This document shows positions 12,313-24,432 of a stretch of 64,000 nucleotides of DNA, in pieces. Origin of the DNA: Rosa chinensis. Its lineage: Eukaryota > Streptophyta > Magnoliopsida > Rosales > Rosaceae. The DNA lies in assembly GCF_002994745.2 (NCBI RefSeq), contig NW_024387552.1, positions 62,001 through 126,000 of the forward strand. Direction: 5' to 3'. The stretch's first letter is position 1. Every line of letters begins with the position of its first letter. The translations under genes were made by a program, and so were the position numbers. The notes under the pieces are model-generated. The model made no database searches and was not told the origin of the DNA. It was given only the letters and a program-made list of their open reading frames with translations.

Positions 12313-12929
12313 CCAATCCAACGAGACCGAGCTTCCTGGGAAGAGTTTGAGACGAGAATGGAAGAGAAGAACTTTTTGCCACAACAAAAGTCTTCTTCGA
12401 ATCATTTTATCATGGAATGCCTTAGTCTTATCCTTGTAAATCTTAGCACTTTCGAAGGCATCATTCCGAATCTCCTCTAATCTTGCAATTCTAATGAAGC
12501 CCAGTGATCTTCCATGTTAACTGCTTCACAGCCACCAAGCTTCTTCTACTACAGTAAATGCAGGTTGCATAAAATAATTCGATATGGTGACATATCCTAT
12601 GGATTTTGTATGCATTCGTAGGCCCAACACAGAGCGTTTAGATGCAGGACCAGCTTCCTGTTGGGTCACAGCCTTCTTCCAATATCCCGTTGATGACGAT
12701 TAAGACTCAGATTAGCACTAGTTTGGGCCTATAAGGTTAGAACTTATGTTCCATCATATTCTTCAAAAGGCTCATCGTCCGTTGCAAATGGTCACCATCA
12801 TAATGAGAACTCTAGGATTCCAAACTGCTAAGATTAGAACTGATAAAATTTGCAACAACTTAGAGTCATTGTTCTAGTGCCTTTGCTTCAGCCATTGGAA
12901 CATAGTCCATCAAGAAGATATAGAAACCA
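12313..12929 (-). pseudogene. Element C integrase fragment (C-terminal half)
   Basis: Reads on the minus strand as the integrase core and C-terminal region (compare B at about 17290-17973), with the conserved tracts around the [16 protein letters not shown] and KTKAFHDK segments. It is riddled with single-base losses, more than any other coding stretch here, and has no long open frame. It is cut on the left by LTR J and on the right by element B; the sequence resumes without loss at 26633. Confidence 0.85.
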
Positions 12930-15158
12930 TGATGTCGCTTTGTCGAGCGACAATTAACCCTGAAATGTCATTAGTTAGTACTAATAAATAGGGATCGTTC
13001 TTTCGGGGATTGAGGTACACCTGTCATTGTCAAACAATTAAACAATTAAAATTAAAACAAAGTATAATATTTACAAAATTAGACAATTTACGAAAAAGGG
13101 GGAGTTTTTGGTTTTTGGTTTAATTTCCGAAATAAAATCTAAGTTAACCTAAATAATTAAAATGCAAAAACATAAAAAACAAATGGAATGCAAGAACAAA
13201 GATCAAAGTCGAAACTCATGATTAAAATTAATTCAAGTTCATCATTGTTCATCATAGTCATGCAAGAGGAGTTGATCATGTGAAACGTTCAAAAGCAAAC
13301 AATTTCCCATATTTACTTTCAATGCTAATTAACCTAAGTGGAAGCACCTAGATTAATTCTATCAACATGCAATCAACCCTAGAAAGCTAGCAATCATGTC
13401 ATGTTTAACGCAATAAACACCTAGAAAGGCTATCAACTCAAATGTGCAACTTAGTATGAAAAAGTCCACCTAATTGCAATCTTCTTGATTAAATTCGGTT
13501 TTTGTACAAAACCTTACTACTTATCGATTCAAGACACAAACCAAAAAGTTGATTCATGTTCTCAAATTCGTAGCAACAATCACATAAGAACCCTAATGTT
13601 TCGAACCATTCAAGATAATCAACAAAAGATTTCTATCATGCAAATTGATCAAACACTCACACAAAGCAACCATAAATCGCAATATATGAATCTGAAAATT
13701 AACAATTATCATAAAATTTCAGAAAACATACTTGTTCATACATATGTGTCAACTAAGGCAAAACCAACGAAAATACAAAGCAAAGGTACAAGGAGAATCG
13801 GATTACACCGTGATGAAGATGAATGAATGAAGTGATGATGTGGTCTCTTGAATTTCGAAAGCAATCTTCAAGGTGGAGGGTGGATGGTGTCACGGCTGTC
13901 TTCTTCTTCTGGCCTTGCTTGCACTTCGTGGTTGCCCTAGAGGATGGAGAGGAGCACGGCTAGTCTAAGAGTTTTCTGAATTATTTCTCAAAGTGTAAAC
14001 GTAAAGAATGGAACTGGAGCCCTTGACGTTGAAGAAGAGAGAATATATAGGGACGGCTTCTTTGTTCTCCAAGCTTGTAAACCCTAGTAATCTCACGGCA
14101 AATGAATAACTCCACATATTTCCTCCAATGTTGCTTGCCACATAAGCCCTATGAGGTGGTGCAACCAATCACAAAATTCCATTAATTCCCTAAATAATTC
14201 TTGCCGAAATTCCCTTGATAATATTCTGATTTTTCTCTTTATTTCAGCCAAACTCTTTAGGAATATAGGAATGTATCTCTAGACTTTTTGAGCTTTTCTT
14301 GGTCTCACACATATTTTCTTTCCTTAAAACTCTCTAGATAATATCTTTGCCGAATTCTCTAGGGTTATCTTTACTTTGCACGGCTCATTCCTTCTTTTCC
14401 TCTTGGCTTGGACGGCTAGGAGTCTTCTAGGGTTTATCTTTTGATTTTTCCTAAAATAGCCTAGAAAATCTCCATAGAAAATCTCTTTATTTTCTGATTT
14501 TTGGACGCCTCTTCCTTGTTTCTCTCATGCAATTTCACGGCAAACATCTTTAGGGCTAGGGTTTGCGTCACAAACCCTAGTGTCATGGGCTTTGATGGGC
14601 CTTTATCCAATTTGCCGAAAATCCAAAGAGTTCTTGGGCCTCGTTGCTTCATCTTCAAGCCTTCTCATTTTCCAACACAAAACACATTATTTTTCCATTT
14701 CTTTTTCATGGTTGCGTTGGAAACTTGCTAGGGAAGCCTTCCTCCATTTCGTAGGATTTCCTGGTTGGACTAGGAAAGCTTATTTCTTCATTTCTGCTCA
14801 AATGTGTGGGCCATTTTCTCTCATGTTCGTTCGTCTTGATGTTCGCAAGCTCCTCTTTCCATTCGTGCGTTCATTTCCACTTTCTAGCTCGGAGGTCCTG
14901 AAAATAGAAACTAGTAAGAAAAATAGAAACTTTCCTAAAATGAAAATGGGAAACTTTCTAAAAATGAAAAATAGAAACTACTGAAAATGGAAACTTACTA
15001 AAAATGATAAATAGAAACTACAAAAATGGAAACTTTCTACAAATAGGAACTTTCCCAATCAAAGAATGGAAACTTTCCTAAACAGAGTTTTATTAAGGAA
15101 ATAACGCAGAAAATGTAGGGAAATGCAGTCAAAACGTCGCATTAAAATGCTCCTATCA
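12930..15158 (-). mobile_element. 3' LTR of element B
   Basis: Begins TGATGTCGC (reverse of the U5 end) and ends GCTCCTATCA next to the reversed polypurine tract. It contains the reversed TATA box at about 14042 and the U5-end hairpin at 12934-12951. Compared with the 5' LTR of B it differs by both small indels and some substitutions, so B is older than D. Confidence 0.9.
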
Positions 15159-15173
15159 AATTCCCCCACACTT
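15159..15173 (-). promoter_or_regulatory. Polypurine tract of element B
   Basis: Minus-strand AAGTGTGGGGGAATT immediately inside the 3' LTR, identical to the A and D tracts. Confidence 0.85.
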
Positions 15174-17119
15174 AGCTTTTGCTAGTCCCTTAGCAAAATC
15201 ACACTAAGACACATACTAAGACTCAACGAAAATTAAAGACTTGACACGAAACATGACTCTATAGCCCTTCAACTTTTTGTCTCAGCAATCTCTTACTTTC
15301 ACAACACCAAGATTAGCACTTCACCAAGAATAAATGTTTAGGCATTCGAGAGTTAATTGAAACACATAATCTTCACATACACAAGTAGGACTTGGTTGGA
15401 ACAATGGTGATGGTTTCTGTTAAGCATGCTTCAAACAAGTATGATTCAACTCCTCACAAGTTATATCCACTCTTTCTTCTCTCTGATCATGGCAATGCTT
15501 AAAAGCTTATACACTCAAGTATATGTGAAAGATAGCAAGTATATCACATAATTCAAGAAACGAAAGCACATGTATAATTTTCTTTAAAGATCTCATGAAG
15601 GATACCAACTACTTGCACAGATGGACCCAAGCCATAGGTTCAACTCTTGTAACTCATCTCCACATCAAGGGCTGTCCCATCTTAAGGATCAAGAAGGTCT
15701 TCTTAAAGGTTGTAATGGGGCCAAGGCTCAAGGTTTTAAGAAATGAAGGTAAGGATTTATCAAAGTGTCCTAAAAACCTAGCAGAGCACATGTAAATGTA
15801 GAGACCACAAGAAATCCACCAATGCATTGCAAAAACGTCACTTCCCCTAGAGGTAACATAAAAGGGGCCTAGTGTCTTCATGTTGGGCCCAATCTTCATT
15901 GTAAACTTCCCCTGAACTATAGTGAATGGACAAAGGCCAAATTTTTCTTTAGTAGGCCTTCATTTCAAAGTAAACTCCAAAATCACTAAGTATGGGGGAC
16001 TAAAATCCATAAATATTCTTTCTTTCTTTTCTAGCCGTACATTTTTTTTTTTTTTCTTTTTTTTTCACGGCTTTCACATTTTTTCTTTATGGACAAGTCT
16101 ACCCCACACTTGAACTTTAACCTCTTCTCAATTTCATCCTTAGCACCAAACCCATGTAGTATGTCTCAAAAGATAGCTCCACTAAGTTCTTAGAACAAAG
16201 GGTAGGGTTTTACTATACTAAGCTTCATGGTTAAGGATTTTAGGGTGATGAATGAAAAGGCTTAATGTAGGCTCAAAGGGGCTTATCTAGGGGAGTCCCA
16301 CGACGGGCACAAATGGGACACAGGTTTATTTGGCAATGGTGGTAATTCCTAGGTGCCTCTATCCCTTCCAGAATCAGGGCCATGTATTGACAAACGTCTC
16401 AACAAGCACAAGAGTGAATTCTAGCATTCTCTAGTCCATCAAACTTAATCTATGGCAAGCAATCAATCAAATGAAAGAATAATGAGATCATCAAAATATC
16501 GCCAAGAAAATAAGAATATATTTTTCATTTCACTCCAAGAAAAAGGGACATGGCTCAATTATCTCACATGGGCTTTATGAATCAAAACTCATCTAACATG
16601 CTCATATTCTGTACCAAAGTTTCGAAATCCATATCCACTACAAGGCACATATTTTTCATATATCTCAATTAACCAAAGAATACCATGTTTAAAATCATCT
16701 CAATTTGTGATCCTCTTTTAGTCATGATTTCAGAGATATAGAATCATCCTAGACAGTTGAAAGGGCATCCTAAGACTCAAAACAAAAACAAAAGCAACGA
16801 AAATTTTAATTTTTGACATTTTTCAATTTTTTTTGTATTTTTCATATATGACTCAAATAAAAGATAAAATGTAAATCCCTTCCCCCACACTTAAATATTG
16901 CATTGTCCTCAATGTAATCAATAAAAGCATGCAATGAAACACTTAAGCATATAGGGAAAATTTACGAAAATAATGACTAAGACAAAGAAAATTGGAGAGT
17001 AAAAGGGAGAGATAAAACAAATCTGCGTTGATGACTCCTCCACAGCTACTTCTGAATTGGGTTGCCTCCCAAGCAGCGCTTAATGTTTATAGTCTTTCAG
17101 CCTAGACTTGTACCTCCAT
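15159..17119 (-). other. 3' UTR of element B
   Basis: Non-coding trailer aligned with that of A. It has the hairpin TTGGG/CCCAA at 17057-17072 and two internal polypurine-like tracts (16876-16892 and 16099-16111, the second short by one G). No env-like ORF. The D-type extra cassette is absent: the flanking sequence around 16790 is uninterrupted. Confidence 0.8.
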
Positions 17120-20100
17120 TTAATCCTCAGGGTTTGGAACGTTTTGGAGGGGTACATCCTCCACTTCATGTTCCACAAATGCCTCATAGTAAGGCTTCAA
17201 GCGATGGCCATTCACTTGAACTCGTTTGCTTGTATGTTCACTCTTTATCTGCACAGCTCCATGAGGAAACACATGAGTGATAACAAAAGGTCCAATCCAA
17301 CGAGAACGAAGCTTACCTGGGAAGAGTTTGAGACGAGAATGGAAGAGAAGAACTTTTTGACCCACAACAAAAGTCTTCTTCGAATCATTTTGTCATGGAA
17401 TGCCTTAGTCTTATCCTTGTAAATTTTAGCACTTTCAAAGGCATCATTCCTTATCTCCTCTAACTCTTGCAATTGCAACTTCCTATGAAGCCCAGCTGCA
17501 TCCATATCCATGTTGAACTGCTTCACAGCCCACCAAGCTTTGTGCTCCAACTCCACAGGTAAATGGCAGGTTTGCCATAGAAATTCGATATAGGTGACAT
17601 ACCTATGGGAGTTTTGTATGCAGTTCTGTAGGCCCACAAAGCATCCTCTAGACGCAAGGACCAGTCCTTCCTGTTGGGGTTCACAGTCTTCTCCAATATC
17701 CCCTTAATCTGACGTTAGAGACCTCAGCCTGCCCACTAGTTTGTGGGTGATAAGGTGTAGAAACCTTATGTGTGACATCATATCTCTTCAAGAGAGCCTC
17801 AATCGTCCGATTGCAAAAATGGGATCCTCCATCACTAATGAGAACTCTAGGCATTCCAAACCTGCTAAAGATGTTAGACTTGATAAAATCTGCAACAACC
17901 TTAGAGTCATTAGTTCTAGTGGCCTTTGCTTCCACCCATTTGGAAACATAGTCCACTGCAAGTAAGATATAGAGAAACCCAAAAGATGAAGGGAAAGGTC
18001 CCATGAAATCTATACCCCAGACATCAAATATTTCAACAGTTATTATATTGGACAATGGCATTTGATCTCTAGGACCTAGATTTCCTGTTCTTTGGCACTT
18101 ATCACAAGTTAAACAATAGGCATGTGCATCCCTAAATAATGTTGGCCAATAGAACCCAGACTCTAGCACCTTAAACGCAGTCTTCTTAGACCCAAAGTGT
18201 CCCCCACATGCTTTAGAGTGGCAAAAAGAAAGTATAGCATTATGTTCATGTTCAGGCACACATCTCCTAATCAATTGATCAGAGCAATACTTCCACAAAT
18301 AAGGTTCATCCCAAACATATTGCTTAACAGTTTTCTTAAGCCTATCCCTATGAGCACGTGACATGGTATCAGGAATCTTTCTAGACACAATATAATTCAC
18401 AATGTCTGCATACCATGGTTCACTTACCTGAAGTCCAAAGAGTTGCTCATCTGGAAATGTCTCCACCAGAGGGAGATAATCTTCTGCATGCACTAAGCGA
18501 CTCAAGTGGTCAGCTACCACGTTTTCACTACCCTTCTTGTCCTTGATTTCCACGTCGAATTCTTGCAAGAGTAGGATCCATCTGATGAGCCTTGGTTTCG
18601 CCTCCTTCTTGGTCATCAAGTATTTCAAAGCTGCATGGTCAGTAAAGATAGTAACTTTGGTACCAAGTAAATAAGAGCGAAACTTCTCAAGGGCAAAGAC
18701 AACTGCAAGGAGCTCTTTCTCTGTGGTGGAGTAGTTCATTTGTGCATCATTGAGAGTCCTTGAGGCGTAGTAGATGGCATAGGGCAGCTTTCCTTCCTTT
18801 GTCCCAAAACGGCTCCAACTGCGTAGTCAGAGGCATCACACATTAACTCAAAGGGCAAGGACCAGTCTGGAGGTAACATGATGGGGGCAGATGTCAACAA
18901 CTCCTTAAGCTTGTCAAAAGCTTCTTGACACTCCTTGTCAAAGTGGAAGGGCACATCCTTCTGGAGTAGTTGACATAAGGGTCTCGAAATTGAGAGAAGT
19001 CCTTGATGAACCTCCTATAAAAACCTGCATGGCCAAGGAAAGAACGAATCTCTCTCACAGAAGTGGGAGAGGGTAAGTGACGCACAATATCAACCTTGGC
19101 TTTATCAACCTCTATACCCCTAGCAGAGACAATATGTCCTAGAACTATTCCTTGTTTAACCATAAAATGCATTTTTCCCAGTTTAAGACAAGGTTAGTTT
19201 CCATGCAACGTTTCAGAATTATCTCCAGATTATTAAGACAATCATCAAAATTCTTTCCAAAAACTGAAAAGTCATCCATGAATACCTCTATGATTTTCTC
19301 AATATAATCTGAAAAGATACTTACCATACATCTCTGAAAGTACCTGGAGCGTTGCAAAGTCCGAAGGGCATACGTCTATAGGCAAACGTTCCAAAGGGGC
19401 AAGTGAAGGTTGTCTTCTCTTGATCTTCATTTGCAATTGCAATCTGGTTGTAACCAGAGTATCCATCCAGAAGCATAGTAGTCATGTCCAGCTAGGCGCT
19501 CAAGCATCTGATCAATGAATGGCAGAGGAAAGTGGTCTTTCCTTGTAGTTGCGTTGAGCCTCCTATAGTCAATGCACACTCTGTGGCCTGTGACTGTCCT
19601 TTGGGGCACCAGTTCGTTATCAGCATTCTTTACCACAGTGATCCCAGACTTCTTGGGCACGACCTGAACTGGAGAGACCCACTTGGAGTCTGAAATAGGG
19701 TAGATTACCCCACAATCAAGGAGTTTGATAACCTCCTTCTTCACTACTTCCATCATTGGAGGGTTGAGACGACGTTGAGCCTCTCTAGTGGGTTTAGACC
19801 CCTCCTCAGAAGTATCCTGTGGACGCAAGTTGTAGGGCTGATTCCCTTGATGTCCGCCAATGTCCATCCTATGGCGGTCTTGTGTTGCTTCAACATTTCC
19901 ACCAACTTCTCTTCTTGTGGAGTCGTTAGTGCAGAGGACACAATCACTGGTAAGGTCTCCTTGTCCCCTAAGTAGACATACTTCAAATGGTCTGGAAGAG
20001 GTTTTAGCTCAAGTTCTGGGGCCTGGACCACTGAAGGTAAAGTCTTGTTAGTGGATAACTGAATGGACAAGGAGAAACAGACTTACCTATAAGGGTGATG

Positions 20101-22743
20101 CCTCAAGGAAGGAGACGTTTTCAATGATTTTCTCCTCACAAGTGTCTTTCAACTTGTCCTCTGAGATGGTGACGCCTTCCTTTGTATAGCCTACCCCACT
20201 CTCAAGGGTAGTGACTAGGGTATCCTCATGCATAACATCAAACATTTTCTGCGCAAGTTCATCCAAAATGTCAGCAGAAAAACAATCATTAACCTCTAGG
20301 GATACCTCATGGCTTCAAAATGTTAAAGCCAATAATGTCACCATCGAACTCCATTGTAAGAGAGCCTTCATACACATCAATCTTCGTCCTAGCTGTCCTT
20401 AAGAAAGGACGTCCCAAAAGCAATGGAGTGGAACTTACAGGGGAGTCCTCCATTTCCAATACATAAAAATCAGCTGGGAAGATAAGATGGTTAACCTGTA
20501 CAAGCACATCCTCCAACAAACCTCTAGGGTATGCATTGGATCTGTCAGCTAACTGAATGATAACATTGTCAGATTTAAGTTCCCCTAGACCTAGGGTTTC
20601 ATAAACAGAGTAGGGCATAACATTAACAGATGCACCTAGGTCTAGCATGGCATTCTTAAATCTAGAGTTACCAATAGTACAAGGAATAGTAAAGCTTCCA
20701 GGATCCTTACACTTTGGGAATCTTCCTCTGAATTAGGGCAGAGACATTCTCACTTACCTTTACCACCTCCTTTTCACGGTTTACTCTCCTAGTAGTGCAA
20801 AGCTCTTTGAGGAACTTGGCATACTTAGGGACTTGCTTGATGGCCTCTAGGAGGGGTAGGTTTACTTGCACCTTCTTGAAAGTTTCCAAGATAGCTTGGT
20901 CACTTTCATCCTTCTTAGATTGGGCAAACCTGCGTGGGAAGGGCATGCAAGAAGAAGAAGGGTTAGCAATAACCGAATTTGATAAGTTAGAATTATTACC
21001 TTTGATTTCCGGTTTTGCCTTTAAAGATGAGGATGCCTTGGTCTCTTCCTTTGACGTTGCAGGGTCCTTCTCAATACCCAACTTGGTGGGTTCTTGGTCT
21101 TCCTCAATCTCTATGCTCATTTGGACCTTCTTGGGTTGCTTGGGTGGATCCACAAATGGTCTTCCACTCCTCGTAGTCACAACTGATGCATTCTCCACAT
21201 TACCCTTAGGGTTAGGTATTGTGCCACTAGGAAGCTTCCCAGTCTCATGAATCTTGCTCATGAAGTCCACAACTTGGCCCATCTGTTTCTTAAGATCTGC
21301 AATATCCTTAGTGTGGGTCTGTTGTCCTTGAATCAAAGCTTGAGTAGAGTTTGTCAAGGCTTGGGTGGAACTAGTCAAGGCTTCCAACGTTTGTCATAGT
21401 GAGACATTGAAGGTCCTGAGTTCTGTTGAGGAGGAGGCATGTAGGCCTTTGAAAAGATGATCCTTGGAATGAAGGCCCTTGAGGACGTTGGAAGTTCCCA
21501 CCAAGAGGATTCTGAACGTTATCATTGTTGGTCCACTTGAAGTTGGGATGGTCCCTCCATCCTGGGTTGTAAGTATTGGAGTAAGGTCATGTCTAGGACG
21601 TTGAGGTCCTCCTTGGTATCCTCCTTGATATCCTCCAATAGCATTTGCAGATTCCCATCCTCCATTCTCATTAAGTTGAGGGCACTGATCTGTAACATGC
21701 CCTTGCATAGAGCATACCCCACAAGCTATTGTTGCACTTGGTCCCTTGGAACTTACCACTTGTTCATGAGTAGAGTAAGCTTATTCAGTTGGTCCTCAAT
21801 TGCAGTATTCTTGCTCATCTCATGCACCCTACGAGTAGAGTGTCCTACCCCTCATATTGTTGGGAGTTCAAGGCACGATTAGCTATAAGCTCCTTCCCAA
21901 CTGTAGGGACTTATCCACAAAAGCTCCTCCAGCTGCAGCATCCAACATTTGCCTTTCCAAGGGTAAGAGTCCTTCATAGAAACATGTGAGTAGGGTCTCA
22001 TCCTTCATCTGATGTTGAGGACATTGTGCAAGTAAGGAATTGAACCTCTCATAGTAAGCAGCATAGGACTCATCATGGGCTTGCTCTATTCCACTGAGCT
22101 TCTTTCTAAGTGTGATGACCTTAGAAGCTGGGAAGTATTTCTCCAAGAAGGCCTTTCTCATTGTTCCCATGAGTGATACGTCCTGCAGGAAGTTCATATA
22201 GCCAATCCTTGGCTCTATCAGCTAGAGAGAATGGAAATGCTCTCATCTTAAGAAGGTTCTCATCTGCCCCTTGTGGTTGCATGTTTGCACAAACAGATTG
22301 AAATTCTCGAACATGCTTGTTAGTCCTCCATATTAAGTCCATGGAAGATAGGGAGCTTGTGCAACCCACTCTTAGCTCAAACTCTGCTTGTCTTCCAGCT
22401 GCAGGGGAGGGTATACTATGCCTGTAGGGGGTCCTCCTTCAACAGTTGCAGTGGAAAGTTCCCTAATAGATGCCATTCTCTCTTCTTCGACTTCTTCAGG
22501 TGGTGAAGGTGGTGGTGTAGAGTTGGACGAAATCACAGGTGAAGGTGAACGTGAAGGAGGAGATGGACTTGGTGTAGGTGATGTAGACTCCTCAGAACAG
22601 TAGGTCCTCTTCCCTTGTTCGTTAAAGTGTACCCTCTGTATGTGAAGGGAAGGGCTTGTGTGCTCAAGAAGTGAAGGACCCTTCAAACGAGCGAGCCTTG
22701 CTTCAATTTCCTTTAGTGTAGAGGATCTAAAAGGCTCGGTCAT
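17120..22743 (-). pseudogene. gag-pol of element B, frameshifted
   Basis: Start codon at 22743 (MTEPFRSST...). In order: proline/serine-rich gag N-terminus, retrotransposon gag core (about 22370-21880), zinc knuckle CSMQGHVTDQC (about 21680-21725), linker, protease [12 protein letters not shown] (20648 downward), RT with FMDD at 19271-19282, RNase H (CDASDYAVG near 18830, TDHAAL near 18640), integrase with [11 protein letters not shown] and CLTCDKC fingers and the DD35E core, and C-terminus ending VPNPED at 17120. The longest clean piece is RNase H plus integrase (17681-18739, 352 aa). At least ten frame changes, mostly one-base losses, break it. The domain order and lack of a chromodomain fit Athila. 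Confidence 0.9.
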
Positions 22744-24432
22744 TCATAGGAATCCTGAACATCATCAAAATTCAAAAAGTTAGCAAAGTATAAAGTGAGT
22801 TAATTACAAATTAGTGATTTATACATCAACTTACTATTCACGAGTCACTATTCACAAGTTACTATTCACGACTTTACTATTTATGATTTATACAAGTATA
22901 AAGAGAAGTATAAATTACAAACTATCCACAATCTTTTCACAAATAAACCACGTAAGAAGTTTATACAAGTATAAAATGTACAAAACAACACAATTTACAA
23001 GTGGAGGTTATGTTCAAGTATCTTATTATCTTTACAAAATAAAGTTAATATCTCAATTGATTACAAGTTGTAAGTCGAGCCCAATAGAAACCACTACTAT
23101 TGGTGAGATACGATCTAGGGATAGTCGCCTAGACATAAGTCACTTTCCTTTGTTTCAGAAGGCTAGATGGCCAGATTAAGAGGTAAGTGAGAGGGAGGAC
23201 TCATTTTGGTGACACTACGGAGGCTACTCCCTCATTGAGGTTTAGGCCCCTATTGGCTACTCCCACATTGTGGTTTACGCACGGTCTATAGTATCTCTGA
23301 GATCCAATTTGAACCCATCACCCAGGGTCTCAACCTAAGACACCACCTATATGCCCCTTACTCAGCTTGAAAAGAACTCATGTGTTAGACAGTTCTCCAA
23401 ATGCTAATAAAAGCCGCCCTCAACTCAAAGACCTTAGAAAGGCACTAATGAAGGGTTAAGGCCAATATTAACAAAAGGGCCCTTATCTACTCATACGATT
23501 TTACACACTTATAAATCAAGAATTTAACAATATTATAATTAATTCTTTACATTTCCTTTGTTTAACAAGATTAGACACCATTTACACAAAACTTTCACAC
23601 AAAACAAACGTCACTATTCACATCTAATTATTTTTTTTTTTTTTTTTTTTTTTTTCACGAAATTAAGTAAAATTACTTCTATTCTTTCCTTTTCTTTACA
23701 ATTATTTTCAACACTTAGGTACGGGAACAGGGAGTCTCGATGTGCAATGGGACTGAAACAGCTACCCTTTTCAAGACTATGTTTAATCCAATATACCTTA
23801 GTGCATCACAACATTTTCTTTTGTTATAAATACCATTGATTTCGAATTAAATTCCAAGCGGTAAATCAAGTGGACGTGCGGCCCAAGTATAATCGTCAAG
23901 ACACTAAGTCCCTCCTACATCCTTTGGGCAACCTTACTGAAATGGCCAGGTAGGGGAGGCGAACACAAGAGGTAGATCCATTTTGGCATGAGCTACTCCC
24001 ACATTGTGGTTTAGGCTCATTTGCACGCACTTCTGATCAAGAACCAGTCATGAGCGTTGTCCCCTTCCTAGACACCATCCCACATAGGCTATACTTACTT
24101 GGATAAAAGGTCCTAAGTGTGAAGACAGTTCAATGAATGTTAATAAAGGCCGCCCTCAACCTTAAGGGACCTGGACTAGGTACCAATAAGGGGTTTAGGC
24201 CAATATTAATAAACACGACTTCACCTATTCCTTCTTTAATTTACAACTACAATTAAAATTCGTATTCAACAATATAAATAACAACCTAAGTAATTAATTA
24301 ACTAATTCGACAATTACAAAATAAACAAGTAAAAAATTTTTTTTTTTTTTTTTTCGGTCACAATATAAACAAAACACATATATTCACAATATGACAAATG
24401 ATTTTTCAATCCCCGGCAACGGCGCCAAAAAT
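22744..24432 (-). other. 5' UTR (leader) of element B
   Basis: A 1.7-kb leader between primer site and gag. On the plus strand it contains, from gag outwards: short repeats of ACTATTCACGA (22835-22875), a distal structured module (about 23080-23495), a 25-T run (23632-23656), a conserved block GGTACGGGAACAGGGAGTC, the proximal module (23873-24231) and a second T run (24339-24354). No credible ORF. Confidence 0.8.
24410..24427 (-). promoter_or_regulatory. Primer binding site, tRNA-Asp type (B)
   Basis: Minus-strand TGGCGCCGTTGCCGGGGA, complementary to the 3' end of plant tRNA-Asp(GTC) as recalled. It lies 5 nt inside the 5' LTR. The same site is found in C, D, E and G. Confidence 0.9.

Noticed and set aside
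23632..23656. Long T run as a processed-transcript poly(A) tail or retrogene mark
   Set aside because: It is inside the leader of B; a matching run is in C. It is an ordinary A-rich tract of the element RNA, with no retrogene nearby.
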